Shown here: positions 1 through 6,430 of the stretch, piece by piece | Layout: every line of letters starts with the position of its first letter | Position numbering within the stretch: position 1 is the stretch's first letter | NCBI GenBank assembly: GCA_002007315.1 | Contig: LNZQ01000064.1 | Coordinates: 1-10,259, forward strand | Source of the DNA: Epulopiscium sp. Nele67-Bin004 | GTDB taxonomy: Bacteria > Bacillota_A > Clostridia > Lachnospirales > Cellulosilyticaceae | Direction of reading: 5' to 3' | DNA length: 10,259 nt | Translations under genes and position numbers: made by a program | Notes under the pieces: model-generated | What the model was told of the DNA's origin: nothing | What the model saw: the letters and a program-made list of their open reading frames with translations, nothing else | Databases searched by the model: none

Positions 1-635
1 TTGGCCTCTATGAGTATAATAGACTACCACAGGGCCTTTGCAACAGTCCAGGTTCCTTCATGAGGCTCATGACATCCATCTTCGGTGACCAGAACTACAC
101 TAGTCTCCTCTGCTACCTTGATGACCTCCTTATCTTTGCACCATCTGAGGAGTTAGCCCTTGAAAGACTTGAAATGGTGTTCAACCGCCTGCAAACCCAT
201 GGCCTCAAACTCGCTCCAAAAAAATGTCACCTTTTGAGAAGGAAGCTGAGGTTCCTGGGCCATATAATCACTGAGAATGGTGTGTCCACCGATCCAGAGA
301 AGGTTGAGGTTATAACAAGTCTTACAGAGAAAGACCTCATGATGGAGGATGGGTGTACTCCCTCTCCTCGGAAGTTAAGATCAGTTCTGGGCATGTTCAA
401 CTACTACAACCACTTCATTGAAGGCTTTTCCACCCTTGCAGGACCACTATATAAGCTAACATCTGAACCCAAGTCCAAGCCCCGTTCCAAGCGCCCAAAG
501 TGGCACAAGTTGTCTCCTGCTGACTGGACTACAGAGTGCCAGGAAGCCTTCCAGTCTCTGAAAAAGGCTATTTTGGACACTGTGGTGCTGGCTCACCCAG
601 ATTTCAACAAACCCTTCATTTTGTCTGTTGATGCT
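1..635 (+). mobile_element. Ty3/gypsy retrotransposon fragment (reverse transcriptase to start of RNase H), vertebrate type
   Basis: The frame is open from base 3 through the left edge of the window. It reads as the palm and thumb of a Ty3/gypsy reverse transcriptase: an LPQGLCNSPGSF motif (usual form LPFGL.NAP..F), the catalytic YLDDLL (the YxDD box), HGLKLAPKKCHL, FLGHII, then LGMFNYYNHFIEGFS and AGPLYKLT of the connection region. The RNase H region begins with TECQEAFQSLKKAI and stops at FILSVDA, the first catalytic Asp. No integrase, gag or LTR is present. Wording and codon use resemble fish gypsy elements, and the segment is visibly richer in G+C than the bacterial sequence that follows. 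Similarity ends around 632-640, inside the RNase H fold, where the reading frame runs on into a bacterial kinase. I infer host contamination joined by assembly or amplification. True integration is possible but less likely. Confidence 0.85.
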
Positions 636-1682
636 ATCGAAAATGAGAGTTTGGAAGATATTTTTTGTACTGTCATAGCAATTACAAAAACTATCAATAA
701 ATACCATGAGGCAGGATATTTATACTTGGATATAAAACCAGCTAACATTTTAAAAATTCCAGAAACACCTGATATTATTATGTTATTTGATTTCGGGACT
801 GTTGTAAAAAAAGAATTCGTTCAACAAGGGGAACTGTTTAGTTTTTCAGAAAACTGGGCACCTCCAGAAATTAAAAAAGCAAGCTTTGCAAAAATTTGTG
901 AGGCATCAGATTTATATTTTATTGGAAATGTATTGTTAAGTCGAATTAGGGGGAGTAGCATTCAGTCTTGGGACTACGTTAGATTTCCAAATATAGATTT
1001 TAATTCACCAATACTTGATACAGCACCACCTGTGCTTATTAGATATTTGAAAGAAATTTTTGCTAAAACATTATGCAATATACCTAGAAAACGTTATCAA
1101 ACAGCAACTGAACTTGAACAAATACTTAATAAAGCTTTACCTTTTACGAAGCTTGATTGTCAATACATAAAGTCAAATTTCGTATATACAAATACAAATT
1201 TCATTGGGCGTACAGAGCTGTTAGTACAAATTAAACAAATATTTGAAGCTCAAAATGCATTGTTTTTGCGGGGGTTTGGGGGTATTGGCAAAAGTAGTGT
1301 GGCAAAAAAATATGCTAGTATAGCCGACTACAACTCGGTAACTATGCTGTCATATACGACATCTATTTTTGATTGTATATTAAACGATGATGAATTTATA
1401 ATTGAAAACTTTGAACGTGACGAAAGTGAGTCAGATGGAGACTATTACAAACGAAAGCTTACTCAAATAAATAAACTTGCAGACGACAATACTTTGATAA
1501 TTTTAGATAACTTTGACGTTGAGGAAGATGAACATTTGATAGATTTATTAGACTGTGGTGCAAAAGTGCTTGTTACAACTAGATGTGATTATTCGGATTA
1601 TGATTTTATGCAAATTGATGTTATGGAGTTTGAAACTATAGATGAGGCAGAAAAACTCTTTTATGCAAACAAACAAACATGA
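636..1682 (+). pseudogene. Protein kinase (N-lobe missing) fused to NB-ARC/STAND ATPase, 5' part of a broken gene
   Basis: This is the C-lobe of a Ser/Thr-type protein kinase followed by an NB-ARC nucleotide switch. Visible kinase residues are the catalytic loop YLDIKPANIL (Asp at 729-731, Lys at 735-737, Asn at 744-746), DFG at 789-797 and an APPE version of the APE motif near 858-869. The Gly loop, VAIK Lys and helix-C Glu are absent because the N-lobe is replaced by retrotransposon sequence. A linker beginning FIGRTELL leads to Walker A GFGGIGKS (1272-1295), Walker B TLIILDNFD (1491-1517) and a sensor-like VLVTTR (1566-1583). The frame ends at TGA 1680-1682, but the same frame continues beyond it with the rest of the NB-ARC module. 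Kinase-STAND-TPR proteins are typically ligand- or partner-triggered switches in bacterial signalling, and some STAND proteins act in phage defence. The specific trigger here is unknown. There is no native start codon in the window. Confidence 0.8.
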
Positions 1683-3962
1683 TATTTACAATCAGAATAT
1701 ATTGCTCAAATAGTCGAGCTTGTGCAAAGACACCCTATGTCTGTTGAGCTCATATCTAAATTTATGAGAATGACAAAAGTTACGCCAAAGCAAGTGTTTG
1801 AAAGATTGTGCAAAATACAAGGAATTGCACTTCTAAATGGTGTACCCATTAAACAGCGTAAAGATAAAAAGCTTAACAACAAAATTATTATCGGTCACAT
1901 TAGTGCTATTTTTGTAATTGCAAAACTAAAAGAAATAGAAAAAGAAATTTTGGCGAGCATGTCGGCATTTTCTATTACAAGATTTAATAAGACAAGCATT
2001 ATAACTTGGTTAAAACTTGACGATACTACACCGTTTGAAAAGTTAATTACTATGGGGTGGGTACAGCTTGACGGAGATAAAGTATCGTTACACCAAATTA
2101 TAGTTGACCTTATATATAAGGAAGAAACTCCAACAACCGACAATTGTAAAAATATTGTGACCTATATGAGTAAAGTTCCTGAAACTATGAGAGGTATGAA
2201 TTCATATAAACGAAAACAAGTTGTACAGCTATGTAAAATATTTGGAAGTCGTATTAAAGGAAGTAGTGTCGATTTATTTAATTTTTATGTTGCTTGTGTT
2301 TTTAGATGTGGAGAGCAGTTTTCCGACCAATGTTTAGCTAAAGCGGGTAAAATTATTTTGGATGTTGATAGCCAAATCCAATTTTGGATAATAAAAACTA
2401 CTTTTTCTTTAAGGTACAAAGAAACTTTTAGCTTGAAAAACTACAAGAAAGCTGTCGCACTTGCCAAGCAACATTATAATGATTATAGTTTGGCTACTGT
2501 ATGTTTTGATATAGTTAACCGACTTCTTAACGCTGACTCAGAGTTGTATTATATAGAAGATAAAGATGCCCGATATTGCAAACAACTAATTGGAGAGTTG
2601 TTTGCGAAAATTGTTGATTTAGTTGACCCGATATTATACCAAAAATTTTATACTAAGGTGTGCGATAGTGCTGTTGAATTTTATGGTGGATATTTATATT
2701 TATGGATAGGTGACTCTGATAGTGAGCAGGAGTGGCACTATTCAAATTTAAGGACACAAGCTAACGACAGACGGTTTACTCTTGGTTGTATGGATTGGAT
2801 CGATGGGGCAAAAGTGTATGAGCAAAAAGGCGACTTTGAGTCGGCAATAAAATATTATGAGATGGCGATTGAAGAAGAAATGTATCATGCGTACCCAGGC
2901 TTAATTAAGTTGTATATACAACTGGGGGATACGGCAAAAGTTGATGAAATTATAAATCAGTATATAAATTGTTATGATGATACAGATAAAATTAAACCTA
3001 TGCATGAAGTTGCGATGCTCGATAAGAAAAATACTGTTGAGTGGTTATTGAAATGTGAAACTCTGATGGACGAAACTAGTAAGTATAGTGTGTTGGTTCG
3101 TATGAAATTGTATGAACTAACAGGGGATATGGCTTATTTTGAGCAGGCGTATATGGCATATCAAAAAATATCGCTTGATGAGTTAGTGTTTTTCGAAATA
3201 GAAGACTTTATGCCATTTTTTGAAGAAGTGGTTAATAAAATTGGTGATACTTCGGCTGTCGTTGATGCATATAAATGGCTTGGGAATATCGCAGACAACG
3301 GGCTAAATCCTGAACTGGCAAGCAAGAATTTTTATGAGGGATACAAACTTGCAGATGAACACTTTGGCGAATACGATATAAGGACAGTTGAACTGTTGGC
3401 TAAATATTTGGAGTCGAATTATGAAATAGATAAATCGTTGCACGAAAAATGTCACTTTGAATTGCTGGCTGTTGAAGATACGTTTGAGCAGTGGCAACAC
3501 GTTAGCAAGTTGTATGAATGTCTACAAGATTATAAACAGGCGATTAAGTATGGGAAAATTGCTATAAATTTTTCGACTGATGACAACGAAAAACGTTATA
3601 CATTTGAACAGTTGGCTATGTTTTATGAGTATTTGGGCGATATAGAAAATTATGTGATTATGATTAAAGAGGCAATGACTATTAGCGGCGATGTGTGGCA
3701 AGGATACTTGGATATTGGACAGGCGTATATGCGACAAGAAGACTATGAAAATGCCGAATATTATTTATTAGGCGAGAAAAATATGATAGACAAAAATACA
3801 ATATTAGACTTATGTTACGAAAATAAAGACGATAACGAACAAATTATTATAGATATTTTAGTAAAATTAGAAGAAATATATCAAATTTATGGAGATGTTG
3901 ATAAATTTGATACGGTTAAATTGTGCATAAATTGTATAAATAAATCAGAGTTTGAAATTTAG
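1683..3962 (+). pseudogene. NB-ARC C-terminal half plus TPR repeats, 3' part of the kinase-STAND gene
   Basis: It lies in the same frame as the kinase/Walker part and is separated from it only by TGA 1680-1682. If reinitiated, the first available start is GTG 1722, which has no convincing ribosome binding site, so I treat this as the continuation of one gene. It opens with a GLPL-like segment (RHPMSVELISKFM, Pro at 1734-1736), then a winged-helix region with MGWVQLDGDKVSLHQIIVDL, where LHQ sits in the place of the MHD motif. The rest is helical repeat. Clear TPR units include AKVYEQKGDFESAIKYYEMA (about 2809-2870), SKLYECLQDYKQAIKYGKIA (about 3502-3561) and QAYMRQEDYENAEYYLL (about 3721-3771). 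TPRs usually sense a ligand or partner in STAND proteins. With the TGA read as a sense codon, the bacterial part would be about 1,100 residues plus the lost N-lobe. The in-frame stop could be a real nonsense mutation or a base error. Confidence 0.78.
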
Positions 3963-3977
3963 GATTGAAAAAAGTTA

Positions 3978-4014
3978 GTGTAATTCTCGGAAACTTTTTT
4001 TGATGTAGTATAAT
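3978..4014 (+). promoter_or_regulatory. RiPP operon promoter with shared GTGTAATTCTNGGAAACTT box
   Basis: The box GTGTAATTCTCGGAAACTT lies at 3978-3996, followed after exactly 12 nt by a TATAAT -10 element at 4009-4014. No TTGACA-like -35 is present at the usual distance, and the box covers that place. The same box with one base change (position 11, C to A) occurs at 6284-6302, again 12 nt before TATAAT, so it is probably a specific activator or alternative -35 site. The transcript leader to ATG 4041 would be short, about 20 nt. A weak A/T-only inverted repeat (3968-3976 with 3992-4000) overlaps the box and might act as a terminator for the upstream gene, but it has no GC stem. Confidence 0.65.
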
Positions 4015-4040
4015 GATATGTAAGGAAAGGAGGAAGTAAA

Positions 4041-4250
4041 ATGAATATGGAAGCAATGTTTGAAGGAGCAGGTAAATTATTTAATCATGCAACTAATAAA
4101 TTGGAACAGACAGTCAAAGAAAGATTACGTAAGTTTACAAATGATGAATTGATAGATAAATATGTAGAGTTAACATCAGATCCAGATGTACACCCTAATA
4201 CTATCAATATTGTTGAAGAGGAAATGAGAAGACGTAGATTAAGATTTTAG
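4041..4250 (+). CDS. Small charged protein of unknown function, first gene of the RiPP operon
   Basis: A 69-residue protein that I do not recognise. The start is set by a strong AAAGGAGG site at 4026-4033, seven bases before ATG 4041. It is predicted helical and highly charged: KLEQTVKERLRKFTNDELIDKY in the middle, a possible turn at SDPDVHPN, then a basic tail EEEMRRRRLRF. There is no Cys, no signal peptide, no membrane segment and no YxxPxL leader, so it does not look like another precursor of the type found downstream. It is the first gene after the shared-box promoter and ends 11 nt before the radical SAM gene, so it is transcribed with it. It could be a regulator, chaperone or partner of the maturase, or self-protection, but nothing in the sequence decides between these. 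Confidence 0.7.
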   Translation: MNMEAMFEGAGKLFNHATNKLEQTVKERLRKFTNDELIDKYVELTSDPDVHPNTINIVEEEMRRRRLRF

Positions 4251-4261
4251 GGGTATATTAA

Positions 4262-5305
4262 ATGAAAGATTATGTAAAAATGACACAAAATATTGATGAA
4301 AAAGCTTTGGAAAAAGAATTAGCATCAATTAAACAGTTACAAGAACAAGGTGAACATCCTATATCTTATGATTTGCCTATTACATTACAATTTGAGTTGA
4401 CAGAAAATTGTAATTTAAAATGTAAGCATTGCTATAATTCGTCAGGAATTACTACACATAAAGATAGAATGACACCTGAAAAATGGATAGAATTTAGTAA
4501 ATATATCGTAGATTTAGGTGGTATATTTCAGTGTATAATATCGGGGGGAGAGCCGTTATTATTGGGAGATAAATTGTTTGAAATAATGGATATTTTGCAC
4601 GAAAATGGAACTTCATTTGTTATGATATCTAACGGATTTTTATTAACTAGTGAAATTGTAAAAAAATTAAGTAAATATCGTTTTATGTGGTTTCAAATAT
4701 CTATCGATGGAGCAACTCCTGATTACCATGATGATTTTAGAGGAGTTAATGACAGTTGGGCACGAGCCACTAATGCTGCATATGAAATTTCAAAAGCAGG
4801 TATTCCACTAACGATAGCACATTCAATTAGTAAACAATCAGTTAAAGAAATTGATGAAATGTGCGAACTTGCATACAAACTTGGAGCAAGCAATTTAATT
4901 TTAGGTGAAATTACTCCAAGTGGACGAGCAGTAGAAAATCAAGATATTTTATTATCTATGGAAGATAGAAATATGATATTACAAAAAGTTAACGAAAACG
5001 TTGTTAACTATCAAGGGAGAATGCAAATTCAACGATCATCTAAAACTAAACTTCAACTTAAGAAGTATCAAGGGACTCCAAACGGTGGGGCTATTATTCG
5101 CCCAAATGGAGATATAAGATTAGATTGCATGACTCCATTTATAATAGGAAATGTGTTGGATAATGATTTTAATGAGATTTGGAAAGAAAAATCTGCATCT
5201 TGCTGGCATAATCCTATGATATATGATTATATAGAAAATATAGATGCTGAATATGATGCCAACAAAGAACATCAAAACTATATAGATAAAGATGTCTTAA
5301 TTTAA
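4262..5305 (+). CDS. Radical SAM peptide maturase with degenerate SPASM C-terminus
   Basis: A 347-residue radical SAM enzyme of the PqqE/SPASM-related kind, acting on a ribosomal peptide in the cytoplasm. The cluster motif CNLKCKHCY supplies Cys50, Cys54 and Cys57 for the SAM-binding 4Fe-4S centre. SGGEPLL at residues 94-100 is the SAM-contacting GGEP motif, and VMISNGFLL and FQISIDGA are the expected core strands. The C-terminal part keeps the SPASM frame (RPNGDIRLDC, IGNVL, FNEIW) but has only Cys289 and Cys314. The first CxxG is replaced by TPNGG and the final Cys cluster is missing, so auxiliary clusters may be reduced to one or none. The start at ATG 4262 follows a modest TAGGGG site and leaves 11 nt after the previous gene. 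The adjacent PqqD-like protein and two precursor peptides mark it as the modifying enzyme. The reaction (C-C link, epimerisation or other) cannot be told from sequence. Sactionine chemistry on the core is unlikely because the cores have no Cys. Confidence 0.88.
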   Translation: MKDYVKMTQNIDEKALEKELASIKQLQEQGEHPISYDLPITLQFELTENCNLKCKHCYNSSGITTHKDRMTPEKWIEFSKYIVDLGGIFQCIISGGEPLLLGDKLFEIMDILHENGTSFVMISNGFLLTSEIVKKLSKYRFMWFQISIDGATPDYHDDFRGVNDSWARATNAAYEISKAGIPLTIAHSISKQSVKEIDEMCELAYKLGASNLILGEITPSGRAVENQDILLSMEDRNMILQKVNENVVNYQGRMQIQRSSKTKLQLKKYQGTPNGGAIIRPNGDIRLDCMTPFIIGNVLDNDFNEIWKEKSASCWHNPMIYDYIENIDAEYDANKEHQNYIDKDVLI

Positions 5306-5324
5306 TGCTTAGGAGGATAAACGC

Positions 5325-5516
5325 ATGAAAAAAAGTTATTCAATTCCAAAACTAGGAAGTTTAGAAAGAACTACAGCAGGAGTTGTTCCGTTAGCTGCAA
5401 TGGCTGGGTCGGTTGCAGGATACGCAGTTGGTAAAGCAGTTAAACAAGCGTTTGAGGCTAGACCAACAAATGAAGTTTATAATTCTCTTAAAAAAGTTGA
5501 GGGAATATATGCATAG
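5325..5516 (+). CDS. RiPP precursor peptide A (YxxPxL leader, Ala/Gly-rich core)
   Basis: A 63-residue peptide with a consensus AGGAGG site at 5311-5316, eight bases before ATG 5325, the strongest in the operon, as expected for an abundant precursor. The leader has Tyr5-x2-Pro8-x-Leu10, the kind of motif that PqqD-like RRE domains recognise in lasso-peptide and other leaders. It is followed by Gly19-Val-Val-Pro22, which lines up residue for residue with the second precursor. The presumed core is small-residue rich and zipper-like (AAMAGSVAGYAVGKAV), with a charged tail that contains Tyr52 and Tyr62. There is no Cys. The tail is longer and more mixed than in precursor B, so the two mature products probably differ. 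The stop overlaps the next gene by 8 nt, indicating coupled translation. The cleavage site is not known, though the Gly19 region is a candidate. Confidence 0.78.
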   Translation: MKKSYSIPKLGSLERTTAGVVPLAAMAGSVAGYAVGKAVKQAFEARPTNEVYNSLKKVEGIYA

Positions 5517-5802
5517 TTATATAAATAAAACAGAAAAACTAGTGCCTTGTTGTACTTATATAAAAATGAGAGAAGATAACGATTTTCTTATAGTTATAAA
5601 TGAAAATCTTCAAATAGAGCATTTATCGCAAGTTGCTAAAGATTTTTATATGAATGTTGATGGTACAAAAACTATAGAAGAAATAAATCAATTGTTAGTA
5701 CAAGAGTATGATGTAGACTACAGTGTCTTACAAAATGATATGTTAATTTTTGTTAAAGACTTACAATGGAAAAAACTAATAACTTTAAAGGAGAAAATTT
5801 AA
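5509..5802 (+). CDS. PqqD-like RiPP recognition element protein
   Basis: A 97-residue PqqD-family protein, which binds the leader of a precursor peptide and presents it to the radical SAM enzyme. Typical features are the FLIVINENLQIEHLSQVAKDFYMNVDG segment, giving a winged-helix strand pair then helix, TIEEINQLLVQEYDVD, and the closing helix FVKDLQWKKLI. An upstream in-frame ATG at 5413 exists, but that extension would run inside precursor A. I chose ATG 5509 because it has GAGGG at 5499-5503 and yields the normal PqqD length with an 8-nt overlap, a common arrangement for translational coupling. Two adjacent Cys (residues 14-15) near the N-terminus are unusual for the family. It ends 2 nt before the second precursor. 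Sitting between two precursors with matching leaders, it probably serves both. Confidence 0.82.
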   Translation: MHSYINKTEKLVPCCTYIKMREDNDFLIVINENLQIEHLSQVAKDFYMNVDGTKTIEEINQLLVQEYDVDYSVLQNDMLIFVKDLQWKKLITLKEKI

Positions 5803-5804
5803 TT

Positions 5805-5957
5805 ATGAAAGCTTATAAAAAACCAAGTTTAACACGTAAACCAGAAGAATTCCAAGGAATTATTCCAGCAGCAATTGCAGCAGCATCAACGGCAGCATCA
5901 GTTGCATCAGCAGCAGCGGCGGCAACAACAGCGAGTACTTTAATGGGTAGAAAGTAG
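5805..5957 (+). CDS. RiPP precursor peptide B (YxxPxL leader, poly-Ala core)
   Basis: A 50-residue peptide starting at ATG 5805, ten bases after AAAGGAGA (5787-5794), which lies inside the end of the PqqD gene. An upstream in-frame ATG at 5766 would put 13 PqqD-overlapping residues before the leader and is unlikely. The leader carries Tyr4-x2-Pro7-x-Leu9, then Gly18-Ile-Ile-Pro21, with the same spacing as in precursor A (Tyr to Leu 5, Tyr to Gly 14, Tyr to second Pro 17). The core is almost only Ala, Ser, Thr and Val, with a MGRK end. There is no Cys, Trp, His or acidic residue after the GIIP, and the leader's Tyr4 is the only Tyr, so the possible chemistry is narrow: unactivated Ala/Val/Ser/Thr/Ile carbons, or stereocentre inversion. 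The mature form may be a hydrophobic, membrane-active helix. It is the last gene of the operon, with a terminator about 95 nt downstream. Confidence 0.78.
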   Translation: MKAYKKPSLTRKPEEFQGIIPAAIAAASTAASVASAAAAATTASTLMGRK

Positions 5958-6049
5958 TAATTAAGAATTAGTTAATAGTAAAATGATGCTGCACACATAG
6001 CAGATGAAATAAGATAAGTTTTTAGTTTGCTTGTGGCAGAATATAATTT

Positions 6050-6078
6050 AGGGAGTGGTGAAAACTGCTCTCTTTTTT
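6050..6078 (+). terminator. Rho-independent terminator of the RiPP operon
   Basis: The arm AGGGAGTGG (6050-6058) pairs with CTGCTCTCT (6065-6073) over 9 bp including G-U wobbles, with a 6-nt loop, and is followed by a T run to 6078. The stem is base-for-base the same as the one at 9783-9806; only the loop differs. Confidence 0.8.
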
Positions 6079-6280
6079 GTGTGCCCCCATTTTTACAGCA
6101 GCGTGTGTCTTTGTTAATTTTAGTCAAAATATAAAACTTTTATTGTTGCATAATTATATAAAAATCGAATACAAGTGTGTTTATACTTCTAAAACGGGCA
6201 CAAAGTCCCAAATTTAAGACAGTAGATTTGTATATAATTTGTAAAAGTAAATCTAATTTTAAACTTTAGTATAAAAATCT
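6079..6280. other. AT-rich intergenic spacer without recognised gene
   Basis: No ORF with a credible ribosome binding site and no tRNA is visible on either strand. The only structure noted is a small GGGC-ACAAA-GTCC-type hairpin near 6195-6208 and a loose AGATTT/AAATCT inverted repeat near 6226-6256. Neither matches a riboswitch I know. Together with 5958-6049 and the promoter region, it makes the roughly 470-nt gap between the RiPP and nuclease operons. Confidence 0.5.
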
Positions 6281-6282
6281 AT

Positions 6283-6320
6283 AGTGTAATTCTAGGAAAC
6301 TTATTACACTTTGGTATAAT
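6283..6320 (+). promoter_or_regulatory. Nuclease/stalk operon promoter with shared box and 8-nt inverted repeat
   Basis: The box GTGTAATTCTAGGAAACTT (6284-6302) matches the RiPP promoter box at 18 of 19 positions, with the same 12-nt gap to TATAAT (6315-6320). Here the -10 is extended (TGG before TATAAT). This copy also forms a perfect inverted repeat, AGTGTAAT (6283-6290) and ATTACACT (6303-6310), separated by 12 nt. The second arm is not present in the RiPP promoter, so the conserved element is the box rather than the palindrome. The leader to ATG 6431 is about 105 nt. Confidence 0.65.
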
Positions 6321-6349
6321 GTTAATTGTGGAGGAGATACAGAAAATAG

Positions 6350-6388
6350 ATGATTTCTATTTCGATTTCTATTTTGATTACTTTTTGA
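6350..6388 (+). other. Possible 12-residue leader peptide over 12-nt tandem repeats
   Basis: ATG 6350 opens a short frame reading MISISISILITF and a TGA, 13 nt after a GGAGGAG stretch (6330-6336). The DNA beneath is a tandem repeat GATTTCTATTTC (6352-6363), GATTTCTATTTT (6364-6375) and a decayed third unit to 6387. A second overlapping frame from GTG 6328 also stays open to TAG 6409-6411. The spacing is long and the repeat alone could create these frames, so translation is uncertain. Confidence 0.25.
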
Positions 6389-6430
6389 AGAAGACTAAGA
6401 TAAGGTCATAGATACTAGGAGGATACAGTT

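Noticed and set aside
1680..1682. UGA read as selenocysteine or as Trp by an alternative code
   Set aside because: NB-ARC proteins have no Sec role, Trp codons elsewhere in the window are TGG, and no structured element follows. A mutation or base error is simpler.
3968..4000. A/T-only inverted repeat as a terminator after the kinase gene
   Set aside because: The stem AAAAAAGTT/AACTTTTTT has almost no GC and a 15-nt loop, and it overlaps the conserved promoter box.
5413..5508. Longer N-terminus for the PqqD-like protein from ATG 5413
   Set aside because: It would lie wholly within precursor A, and the extra residues do not fit the family. ATG 5509 has GAGGG in place.
5766..5804. Longer N-terminus for precursor B from ATG 5766
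   Set aside because: It overlaps the PqqD gene, lacks a suitable ribosome site and would break the leader alignment with precursor A. ATG 5805 has AAAGGAGA.
5325..5957. Lasso peptide or sactipeptide cluster
   Set aside because: There is no lasso cyclase or leader protease, and the precursor cores have no Cys for thioether links.
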